This document shows positions 1 to 9,059 of a stretch of DNA of 64,000 nt, piece after piece (position 1 is the first letter of the stretch; each line of letters starts with the position of its first letter). The stretch is taken from the NCBI GenBank assembly GCA_047967505.1, contig CM106541.1; one strand, given 5' to 3'. Source of the stretch: Dipteris shenzhenensis. Taxonomy: Eukaryota > Polypodiophyta > Polypodiopsida > Gleicheniales. The notes under the pieces are model-generated. The model made no database searches. It saw nothing but the letters and a program-made list of their open reading frames with translations, and had not been told where the DNA came from. Position numbers and translations under genes: made by a program.

Positions 1-1667
1 AGCACTTGGAAGTGAGCCTATTTTGCGCAGGTCTACCAGAGCTAGGTATCCTGTGGATAGGCTGAAATATGATGGATTTACAGCCATTCACTATGCCTAT
101 ATGGTCAAAGTGATATAGGAACCAGAACCCACTTCATTTGAGCAAGCCATGGGAAAAGAAAAATGGGAGAAAGCCATGGATGAAGAAATGGATGCCTTGG
201 AAGCAAATGCTACATGGGAATTAGTACCTTTGCCTAAAGACAAGAATGCAATTGGCTGTAAGTGGGTTTATAAGGTGAAGCACAATGCAGATGGTTCTGT
301 GAACAGTTACAAGGCAAGATTAGTTGTCAAGGGGTATGCACAGACATATGGCATTGATTATGAAGAAACACTCAGTCCGATTGCAAGGATGGCAACTGTA
401 AGAGTAGTCATTGCTATGGCTGCATCAAAGGGATGGTCTTTACATCAGATGGATGTAAATAATGCTTTCTTGCATGGTGATTTGCAAGAAGAGGTCTTTA
501 TGGAGCAGCCACCAGGTTATGTTCATGCTGTTCATCCTGAGCTTGTTTGCACGTTGAAGAAAGCCTTGTATGGCTTGAAGCAAGCACCTAGAGCATGGTC
601 TGACAAGATAGGACATTATCTTGTTACTATTGGCTTTCAGATTTCCAAGGCAGATTTCTCACTTTATGTGAGAAAAACAGAGAAAGGTATTATGCTGCTT
701 GTCATTTATTTGATGATTTGATCATCACAGGTGATAGTGATGAAGATATCCTTCATGTGAAAATGCTATTGAAGCAGAAGTTTGAGATGAAGGATTTGGG
801 AGAGCTACATTATTTCTTGGGCATTGAGGTGATTAGATCACCAAGTGGGATACAGCTCTTGCAGAGGCAGTATGGATTGGACATGCTATCCAAATATGGG
901 ATGACAGGCTGTAAGCCTATTTCAGTTCCTTTGGAGCAGAATGTGAAGCTGAGCGCAGATGCAGGTGAGCTTCTGGAAGACCCTACTATGTACAGACGCA
1001 TAGTAGGAAGTTTGATTTATATAACTATTACCAGGCCAGATTTAAGCTATGTTGTTGGATTGGTAAGTCATTTTATGCAGGCTCCAAGGAAACTGCATTT
1101 GGATGCAGCTAGATGCATACTCAGGTATGTGAAGTCCACATTGCAGTATGGACTATTTTATGAGGCTGGGGTTCAGATACAGTTGTATGGATACACTGAT
1201 GCTGATTGGGCTGGTAGTATTTCTGATAGACGATCTACCAGTGGATATATGTTCTCTTTTGGGAGTGCTACAGTCACCTGGAGCAGCAAGAAATAGCCTA
1301 CAGTTGCCTTGTCGAGCACAGAGGCTGAGTACAGGGGTGCAGCAATGGCTGATTGTAAGGTAGCTTGGTTGCATAAGCTACTTTATGATATGCATCAGTC
1401 TACAGATGGGCCAGTTGTCATTTATTGTGACAACATGAGTAGTATACACATGGCAAATAACCCAGTCTATCATCCTAGAACAAAGCACATTGAGGTGCAT
1501 TATCACTATGTGCGGGAGAAGGTTTTACTAGGTCTTATTGATCTAGTTTATGTCAGCACAAAGGATTAGGTAGCTGACATATTCACAAGGGCATTGGGCA
1601 CAAAGAAGCTACGCAAGTTCAGAGACATGATTGGTGTGCAGGAATTGGGATTGAGCTCGAGGGGGAG
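1..1667 (+). pseudogene. copia reverse transcriptase-RNase H (pseudogene, copy 1)
   Basis: The end of copia pol, which copies element RNA to DNA in virus-like particles. RT starts with the [20 protein letters not shown] block and includes [10 protein letters not shown] and LHYFLGIE. RNase H follows with [20 protein letters not shown] and the final IFT block. Compared with the copy at 41643-47203, CAG became TAG at 116-118, 1294-1296 and 1567-1569. One G is missing after position 709, exactly in the catalytic YVDD box, which destroys the motif and shifts the frame. RT activity from this copy is therefore not expected. Known family: copia RVT_2 plus RNase H. Confidence 0.92.
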
Positions 1668-2012
1668 TGTTGAGATATCAAGCTCCACTCGCGATATGCC
1701 AGGGTGACCGTTGTGCATTTATGTCACCGACTTGTTAGCTGTAGATGCGGTTGGTACACCGCCCACGAATAGATGACAGCTACCCTTATCTACACTAGTT
1801 TGTGGCTCAGTTAGAATGCCACCTTAGTTAGTTGAGTTTGGTTTGAGACCCACATATAGGGTTCTTCTATTTCTTTGTACTAGAGTTCTTTTGACTTTCA
1901 CAACTAAGAAGAGGAAAACTGTTTTCGGCCTCCACCTTTGTGTGTATTCCCCCATTGTGTATGTGAGAAAGCTGCAAGTGAGACTCCTTCCCTCTCTCCC
2001 ACTATCTTCACA
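1668..2012 (+). repeat. copia 3' LTR (copy 1)
   Basis: A 345-bp LTR starting TGTTGAGATATC and ending CTTCACA, directly after a purine-rich tract. The same LTR, 345-361 bp long, recurs at 3519, 4683, 20466 (reverse), 28658, 32084, 41643 and 46852. It carries the element promoter and polyadenylation signals by analogy with other copia LTRs. Confidence 0.93.
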
Positions 2013-3518
2013 ACCTGATGGGCCACCAAGGGGAGAAATTGCTCAAGGTGTCGGAAAGAGTGGAGGAAGAGGAACACCTCAGCTTCAAGTAGTCAGAAGC
2101 TTTGAATCTGATGCAAAAGATGTTCTAGAAAGACCCAGTGTTGCAAAACCTCCAGGAGGAAGGAGACCTGTATGACTTCGGGGACCTATTGTCTATGGAA
2201 GAAGATGCTTCACCAGAACCCTACGATAGCGCTAGATTGGCTACCTTCCTATCGATAGAGGTAAAAATTCCAATTGCTTCCCTACTAAGAGGAAATCCCA
2301 TCATATGGTGGTATCTATACAATTGGATGAACATACCACTCTTGCCCCCAATTCCTGCTAGCCCTAAGCCCAACCACTCGTCGCCAGAAAAGGGGAGAAA
2401 CCTACCCAAGGTTCCCATCAACAAGCTAGGCGAGTACTTTGAGGGTGATGACACAAATGCCGCTATCCTCATAGTCTATCAAAACCAGAAGGTTGAATCC
2501 ATCCTAGATGGGGGAGTGGGAGAGTGTCTGCACCAAGGAATGCTGGGTGAAATGGGGAAAACCCACACTCGAGCGAACCCATCTGTTAGTAAAGTTAGCC
2601 AATGGGGGAACTGCTAAGCCCTTGGGAGTGCTTACTAGCATAAACATTAAGGTATGTGGATTGATGTACCCCAATAGGTTCATAGTGTCACGGACTTCGA
2701 TTGGCAACTGGGATATGAAGCTATCCTAAACAGGCCCTTCTTGCAAATGTCCAGACTCGTACACGACTGACGTAATGATAACATTTACTTGCATCACGAG
2801 GAGCACACCATGAGAGTGGACTTGCTCACCTACAAGGCCCACCCATTGTCAGGACATCTCTTCATGTAGAATCCAACACCACCACCCGAATCACCTCCGT
2901 GAAGTTATTCCAACCCTGTGAGTCATGAGAAAGAGAATGAGAAGGATTTTGATGACTTTTGGTATGCACATCTCCTCGAGCTAGAATTCTTGGAGAACTG
3001 GGGATGCACATCTTAGCCAATAGAGATGTCCCAGAAAGAGTAGGGTTTCAAATCACCACTCTAGAGCTAGAGGGTCTGCTGATCCCAGTTGTTTGCTTGA
3101 GAATGTTTAACATGCTCAAACCCCAAGAGGTAAGCAAGGGAACCATGAGGGGGTTAAAATCAGATCTCCCCTACTATCCTACATGGGTGCCACAACTGCT
3201 CACCAAGAATTCTCCTCCAATTGGGGTTCGGCAGATATAAAAGAGGTTGAAGAAAAAGAGGACCTATGTCATGTACCACGCTACCAGCCCATTATAAGGC
3301 CTACATGATTGAGGATCGTAAGGTCCTATATCAATAGGTTGAAAGGTCTTGCAAAGATGAATGCTCTTAAGGGTATGATGGGCCATCCCCAATCAAGGAG
3401 GTAAACCTCGCCTCGGAAGGGTAGGACCCCCAACTCGTATTCATTGCCGCTCTGACCCACATCGCAAAGAATTCCTTAATAGCTCTCCTACAAGAGTACA
3501 AGGGCTGCATGGCCTAGA
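2013..3518 (+). pseudogene. Gypsy-1 gag/protease region (pseudogene)
   Basis: Broken open stretches include 2138-2617 (about 159 codons, Pro-rich, not recognised in detail) and 2959-3240 (about 93 codons). The last 120 bases read as the linker just before gypsy RT: EVNLASEG, then LVFIAALT, then SLIALLQEYKG, ending at the copia insertion. That block precedes RT in plant gypsy elements. Assignment of the upstream part rests mainly on position and orientation. No intact zinc knuckle or DSG/DTG protease motif was seen. Confidence 0.55.
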
Positions 3519-3870
3519 TGTTGAGATATCGAGCTCCACTCGTGATATGCCAGGGTGACCGTTGTGCATTTATGTCACCGACTTGTTAGCTGCAGATGCG
3601 TTTGGTACACCGCCCATGAATAATAGCTAGATGACAGCTATCCTTATCTACTCTAGTTCGTGGCTCAAATAGTATGCCACCTTAGTTAGCTGAGTTTGGT
3701 TTGAGACCCACATATAGGGTTCTCCTATTTCTTTGTACTAGGCTTCTTTTGGCTTTCACAACTAAGAAGAGGAAAACTGTTTTTAGCCTCCACCTTTGTG
3801 TGTATTCCCCCATTGTGTATGTGAGAAAGCCACAAGTGAGACTCCTTCCCTCTCTCCCACTATCTTCACA
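3519..3870 (+). repeat. copia 5' LTR (copy 2)
   Basis: A 352-bp LTR, TGTTGAGATATCG to CTTCACA, followed at once by the initiator-Met primer-binding site TGGTATCAGAGCC. It differs from its partner at 4683-5033 at scattered positions, so the insertion is not recent. Confidence 0.93.
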
Positions 3871-4002
3871 TGGTATCAGAGCCTGGTTCATGGTAAGGAG
3901 CTCAAGAAAACAAACCAAGTTCGTGATGTCCTACTAAGGAGACCAGTGTTGCCTTCCTTTTTCGAGTTTGGGAGCAAATCTCTATAGGTAGCACAGTCGG
4001 AT

Positions 4003-4656
4003 ATGTACAGACGCATAGTAGGAAGTTTGATTTATATGACTATTACCAAGACAGATTTGAGCTATGCTATTGGATTGGTAAGTTAGTTTATGCAGGCTCC
4101 AAGGAAACCGCATTTGGATGTGGCTAGATGCATACTCAGGTATGTGAAGTCCACATTGCAATATGGACTATTTTATGAGACTGGGGTTCTGATACAGCTG
4201 CATGGATACACTGACGTTGATTGGGCTGGTAGTATTTCTGATAGACGATCTACTAGTGGATATGTGTTCTCTTTTGGGAGTGCTACAATCACTTGGAGCA
4301 GCAAGAAACAGCCTACAGTTGCCTTGTCGAGCATAGAGGCTGAGTACAGGGGTGTAGCAATGGCTGCATGTGAGGTAGCTTGGTTGCATAAGCTACTTTA
4401 TGATATGCATCAGTCTACAGATGGGCCAGTTGTCATTTATTGTGACAACATGAGCAGTATACACTTGGCAAATAACCTAGTCTATCATGCTAGAACAAAG
4501 CACATTGAGGTGCATTATCACTATGTGTGGGAGAAGGTTTTTCTAGGTCTTATTGATCTAGTTTATGTCAGCATAGAGGATCAGGTAGCTGACATATTCA
4601 CGAAGGCATTGGGCACAGAGAAGCTGCACAAGTTCAAAGACCTGCTTGGTGTGTAG
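4003..4656 (+). pseudogene. copia RNase H remnant (copy 2)
   Basis: Reads from the [16 protein letters not shown]-like block at the end of RT through the whole RNase H domain ([34 protein letters not shown]) to the usual C-terminus. Position 4084-4086 is TAG where other copies have CAG, and 4654-4656 is TAG where copy 1 has CAG. The open frame 4090-4656 covers 188 codons, but it lacks the RT catalytic core and a natural start, so it is a remnant. Confidence 0.88.
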
Positions 4657-4682
4657 GAATTGGGATTGAGCTCGAGGGGGAG

Positions 4683-5033
4683 TGTTGAGATATCGAGCTC
4701 CACTCGTGATATGCCAGGGTGACTGTTGTGCATTTCTTTCACCGACTTGTTAGCTGCAGATGCGGTTGGTAACCACCCATGAATAATAGCTGGATGACAG
4801 CTATCCTTATCTACTCTAGTTCGTGGCTCAGTTAGTATGCCACCTTAGCTAGCTGAGTTTGGTTTGAGACCCACATATAGGGTTCTCCTATTTCTTTGTA
4901 CTAGACTTCTTTTGGCTTTCACAACTAAGAAGAGGAAAACTCTTTTCAGCCTCCACCTTTGTGTGTATTCCCCCATTGTGTATGTGAGAAAGCCGCAAGT
5001 GAGACTCCTTCCCTCTCTCCCACTATCTTCACA
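4683..5033 (+). repeat. copia 3' LTR (copy 2)
   Basis: A 351-bp LTR preceded by the polypurine tract CTCGAGGGGGAG. It ends CTTCACA and is followed by gypsy sequence that continues the frame broken at 3518. Confidence 0.93.
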
Positions 5034-5232
5034 CTGAAAGTACACCGACATGAAGGGAGTCCTTGTCAAAGTACTGCAGCACACAATCCCAATGCTAGAT
5101 GATGCCAAGTTGATGCGTCAACGCCCGTATCCTATGAATCCCAAATACGCACTCATAGTGAGGGAAGAAATCCAAAAACTCATAGACGCAGGATTTATCT
5201 ATGAGATTGAGCATTCGGACTAGGTATCACCC
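5034..5232 (+). pseudogene. Gypsy-1 RT N-terminal segment
   Basis: Translates as YTDMKGVLVKVLQHTIPML, then RQRPYPMNPKYALIVREEI and KLIDAGFIYEI. This is the conserved block before the first RT palm motif in plant gypsy elements. A TAG stands near 5221 where a Trp codon is usual. The segment is cut at 5232 by the LTR element at 5233-7555 and resumes at 7556, where the next residues read VIVLKKKGKIRVCVDLKKFN. Confidence 0.85.
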
Positions 5233-5608
5233 TGTTGGGATAAGTATGATCAAGGGCTTGCTCTATGGTGCATGTGTGCATCTAGGGGAGTCACATGTGT
5301 GTTTGTGTGTGTTGTAAAGGCACATCAAGTGCTATGATGTGTCTAGTGTGTGACCTAAGTGATGATGTAAGCCAAAGGCCCCCACATGGGAGGTTCCTTT
5401 GATTTAGGCCAGTCCCACTAATGTAGGGACTGATTCCCACTGATGTAGGGGCTGATTGCCACTTATGTAGGGAAGGTATTGCCTTCTCCCCCTTTCTATA
5501 AGAGAGAGTCCTCTCTCTCACAATCCATAATAGAGAACTATATCTTTGTTTCATTGTGCTCTCACACCTCTTTCAAGATGCATCTATTCTATCCTACAGG
5601 ATTCTACA
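5233..5608 (+). repeat. 5' LTR of gag-only element E
   Basis: TGTTGGGATAAG to GATTCTACA. It contains three near copies of a roughly 22-bp unit built on CCCACTNATGTAGGG. I count 8 differences from the 3' LTR over 376 bp (about 98% identity), so the insertion is fairly recent but older than the ones at 22216 and 32467. Confidence 0.92.
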
Positions 5609-6381
5609 CTTGGTATTAGAGCTTTAGGTTCTAGATCTAGCCTAGCCTAGCATTAGATGCTCACTCTAGCATAAACTACTAGTTTTTCAAAGCTTCTTCA
5701 TCATCTCCATTTTCCTCTTTCTTTCCCAAATTTTGTGAGAGCCTGTTCTCTACCTACAAGCAAGTATTCTCCAAGTCCTCTGAGCTATAGACTCCTCGTG
5801 TATGGGCAACCTTCCAGCTGCAAGCAATTAGAGAGATTTCCTCTGTACGCGCAACGCCAACACGAAGACTGCTTGCCGATCTATCGCATAATGCTACCTC
5901 TGTGCTTACCCGTTTGCTAATTCCTCTAAGCCCGAGCTTGGATGACACTACAAGCAAGCTGTTGATGAAATCTGAGCCCGTTTGGTTAAGAATTGGAGGC
6001 GCAACAAACAAAAAACCAATCAATTTTCTCAAGCTTGGCTATGGCGACCTAGTGCAACATTGTGCTCTTCCTTAGTGGAGGACCTTCTTTGATATAAGGC
6101 CTTTCTTACTGCATAAAAATCCTCTTGAATAGAGCTATGAGCTATGAGAATTGCACCCTCCAATCTACTCTGGTCTCTGTTGACAGAATTCTGCATATTT
6201 TGGCAAAGGGTGTTGAGTAATCACCATAAGTTTGGGGCTTTCATTATTTACTGCAAACTTTCATTGCTTTGATTGTACTTGAGTAGTAGAACTCAGTCAT
6301 GGAGCTCATAAGTGTCCTTATACTTTGCAATTAGAATGATGACTATGTGATTCTCTCTTGATGAGTACTTCAATTGTAAAG

Positions 6382-6870
6382 ATGGCTAAGCCCAAGCAAA
6401 TAGAGAAGTTTGATGGAACTAGTTTCCATACTTGGCAAACAAAAGCTAAGTCTATGCATATGAAAAAGGAGATATGGTATGTTGTGAATGGAAAGGAAAA
6501 GAAGTTTACAAAAGAAGAAGCTAATTGGTTGATCAAAGACAAGAAGGCTCGTGCTATCATTGCTTTGGGATTAAGTAACTCATACATTCACCACATTGAT
6601 GGCTTTGAAACTTCACATGAAGCTCGGGATCATCATCTCATAGTATTTAGTGCACAAGGGAAATGCTTCAAATATATCTTGCTTATTAAGTTCCTTTACC
6701 TACAATTGGAAAAGGGAATGTGTTATTCCATGAAGAACAAAAACAACAAAGAGAATCAAGCATTTCTTATGAAGAAGGACTACTTCAACAACAAAGCAAA
6801 TCTGGTTGAAGGAAGAACTCCATCAGCAAATGAAGAATCAAACTTTGAAAATAAAGACTATGCTTTTTAA
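6382..6870 (+). CDS. truncated copia-type Gag of element E
   Basis: Begins MAKPKQIEKFDGTSFHTWQT, the standard N-terminal Gag block (DUF4219/UBN2 type), and ends NFENKDYAF. The Gag at 33131-33961 ends SFEDYAF, so both termini are conserved. At about 162 residues it is roughly 60% of that relative. The middle is deleted and scrambled after about residue 85, and both CCHC zinc knuckles are missing. ATG 6382 was chosen because it starts the conserved block; an in-frame ATG at 6361 adds seven residues. It probably cannot form particles alone. Packaging by the intact relative is inference. Confidence 0.75.
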   Translation: MAKPKQIEKFDGTSFHTWQTKAKSMHMKKEIWYVVNGKEKKFTKEEANWLIKDKKARAIIALGLSNSYIHHIDGFETSHEARDHHLIVFSAQGKCFKYILLIKFLYLQLEKGMCYSMKNKNNKENQAFLMKKDYFNNKANLVEGRTPSANEESNFENKDYAF

Positions 6871-7179
6871 GCACTTTGTCTTTTGAATTTTTGTTTATCA
6901 TCACTTGGTCAAATTTTGAGGTTCTCTGCCTGGAGTAGTACTCCAAAAAGAATATCATATGTTATATCTTTTGTAAATCACCTCTGGTCACCATATGATG
7001 TAGACGATGTGATATGAGTTTTGTCTATCCCATTTCTGTGAACCTTACACCCTTGGGAACCCTTGCTAGCATGAGATCCTAGCCATAGATTTATCCTTGA
7101 CCACCATGAGATGGCATGAGAAACTATGAGACTAGACGTATCCTTGACATTGCAAGAGGCAAACCCTTGAGGGAGGGTA

Positions 7180-7555
7180 TGTTGGGATAAGTATGATCAA
7201 GGGCTTGCTCTATGGTGCATGTGTGCATCTAGGGGAGTCACATGTGTGTTTGTGTGTGTTGTAAAGGCACATCAAGTGCTATGATGTGTCTAGTGTGTGA
7301 CCTAAGTGATGATGTAAGCCAAAGGCCCCCACATGGGAGGTTCCTTTGATTTAGGCCAGTCCCACTGATGTAGGGAGTGATTCCCACTGATGTAGGAGCT
7401 GATTACCACTTATGTAGGGAAGGTATTACCTTCTCCCCCTTTCTATAAGAGAGAGTCCTCTCTCTCACAATCCATAATAGAGAACTACATCTTTGTTTCA
7501 TTGTGCTCTCACACCTCTTTCAAGATGCATCTATTCTATCCTATGGGATTCTACA
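7180..7555 (+). repeat. 3' LTR of gag-only element E
   Basis: A 376-bp LTR, same ends as the 5' copy, directly after the polypurine tract. The following CACCC duplicates the 5' flank and the gypsy RT frame resumes. Confidence 0.92.
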
Positions 7556-9059
7556 CACCCATCGTAATAGTCCTAAAGAAAAAGGGAAAAATTAGAGTAT
7601 GCGTGGATTTGAAAAAGTTTAATGCTACCACTAGACATGACCACTACCCCTTGCTATTCACGGAACATGTTCTAGAAAGGGTAGCCAAAAAGGAGGCTTA
7701 TAGCTTCCTAGATGGATTTTTAGGTTACAACCAAGTGTTAATCGCCTAGCAAGATCAACATAAGACCACTTTCATAACCAAATGGGGTGTGTATGTAGCC
7801 AGGGTGATGATATTCGGATTAACCAATGCCCCTACTACCTTCCAACAGATGATGATCATAGTAGTCAAAGAGTATTTGAGAGACTTTGTGGAAGTCTTCT
7901 TGGATGACATCTACGTGAACTTGAAGTGGGATGACCACTTGAAGTACCTCAGGCTTTTCCTCAAGAAATGCCGCTTATACCGCATATCCCTCAATCCTCT
8001 TAAGTGTGAGTTCTGAGTCAAACATGGTATCATTCTGGGCCACATAGTGTCCCAGAATGGAATCTCTATGGACCATAATAAAATCAAGCTCATCTTGGAG
8101 TTACCACCCCCCACCAACACCAAGGGAGTCCAACAATTTACTGGCCACACAGGCTATTATAGGAGATTCATATTGTCCTATACGAACATAGCCCACCCAT
8201 CATAAGTATCCTTTGAGTGGATTGAAAAATGCCAGGCATCCTTCAAAACTTTCAAACTAGCTCTAGCCACCGCACCAGTGTTGAGGTCACCTGACTGGAA
8301 TTTAATATTCCACATCCATATTGACGCTTCGAACTTTGCCATTGGGTGTGTGTTAGCCCAACTTGGGGAGCACAATCTAGATTACCCGGTATACTTTGCG
8401 AGCTGCCAACTAAACGAGGCCGAGGTTAACTACACCAGAATTCAAAGGAAGGTCTTGCCATGGTCTATGTAGTCAAGAAAATCAAACACTACTTATTGGC
8501 TAACAAGTTTGTCTTCTTCATGGACCACCAATCATTGCTATACTTGGTCAACAAACCCTGCATGACTGGATGCATCACCAAGTGGATGCTGATCCTTCTA
8601 GAGTTGTGACTTTGCAACCACTATACATAAAGGGAAAACCCATATCTTGGCTAACCACTTATCAAGAATCCCAAATGATGAAGCCCCAATGGGAGTAGAA
8701 GATGATCTCCTAGATGCTTCTCTCTTCTTCCTCGACATCATCCCTGAATCGGCTGCCGAAACGGGTCACTACTTGGCAAATGGATTACCCTTGGTCTAGG
8801 CCCTCAAGAAGGATTGATCCGATAAACTCATCAAGGATGCAGTGCCATACTAACTAATAGCAAGCCAACTATACTACAAGGGCAAGTATGGCATCCTGCG
8901 AAGATGTGTGTGTGTAAACACGAATACATTTATGTGCTTGAAGAAGGCCAGATACATCATCCTGGCCACTAATTACTTCACCAAGTGGGTAGAAGGGAGA
9001 GCCATGGTGAAGGCCGATGCTAGATCCACCACCAAATTCTTATATGAACACCGAGTCAT
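7556..9059 (+). pseudogene. Gypsy-1 RT, RNase H and start of integrase (pseudogene)
   Basis: RT motifs are clear: KIRVCVDLKKFN, DHYPLLFTEHVLERV, YSFLDGFLGYNQVLIA, GLTNAPTTFQQMM and VFLDDIYV, where the usual YxDD is FLDD. RNase H/connection follows with APVLRSPDWN, FHIHIDASNFAIG and HYLLANKFVFFMDHQSL. The integrase core begins near 8935 with KKARYIILATNYFTKWVEG and reaches FLYEH at 9050. Frames are broken by TAG at 7748-7750 and several later stops and shifts. The next element starts at 9060 and the integrase continues at 11145. Confidence 0.9.

Larger units (their letters stand above)
1..2012 (+). mobile_element. Ty1/copia LTR retrotransposon, 3' half (copy 1)
   Basis: This is the 3' part of a copia element that runs in from the left edge. 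It aligns throughout with 45182-47203 of the near full-length copy in this window: C-terminal integrase linker, reverse transcriptase, RNase H, polypurine tract (about 1655-1667) and 3' LTR. The right flank from 2013 is gypsy sequence, so this element inserted into Gypsy-1. Its 5' half and the other target duplication lie outside the window. Coding is disabled by three nonsense changes and one frameshift. Confidence 0.93.
3519..5033 (+). mobile_element. internally deleted copia element with both LTRs (copy 2)
   Basis: The element is 1515 bp. It has a 5' LTR (3519-3870), a primer-binding site TGGTATCAGAGC from 3871, about 130 bp of leader, then a jump near 4000 straight into late RT and RNase H, and a 3' LTR (4683-5033). 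About 4 kb of gag-protease-integrase-RT present in the 41643 copy is missing. It sits in Gypsy-1 just before RT. The flanks CTAGA (3514-3518) and CTGAA (5034-5038) are each one G-to-A change from CTGGA, so they fit a decayed 5-bp target duplication. Confidence 0.9.
5233..7555 (+). mobile_element. gag-only LTR retrotransposon (TR-GAG type, copy E)
   Basis: A complete 2323-bp element with 376-bp LTRs (5233-5608 and 7180-7555), a primer-binding site TGGTATTAGAGC from 5611 and a polypurine tract TTGAGGGAGGGTA before the 3' LTR. Flanking 5-bp duplications are perfect: CACCC at 5228-5232 and 7556-7560. The only coding sequence is gag-like; no protease, integrase, RT or RNase H is present. The 250 bp before the 3' LTR is closely similar to the matching part of the element at 32467-35105, so the two belong to one family. 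Ordinary gag-pol copia elements would be about 5 kb. Confidence 0.92.

Noticed and set aside
810-1427. Minus-strand open frames antisense to copia RT and RNase H (also at 1153, 4168, 31236, 45992, 46335)
   Set aside because: They recur only because the sense strand is a conserved coding sequence; no start context, no family match.
3871-3883. tRNA gene at TGGTATCAGAGC sites
   Set aside because: Only the 12-nt primer-binding match to the tRNA 3' end is present, always next to an LTR.
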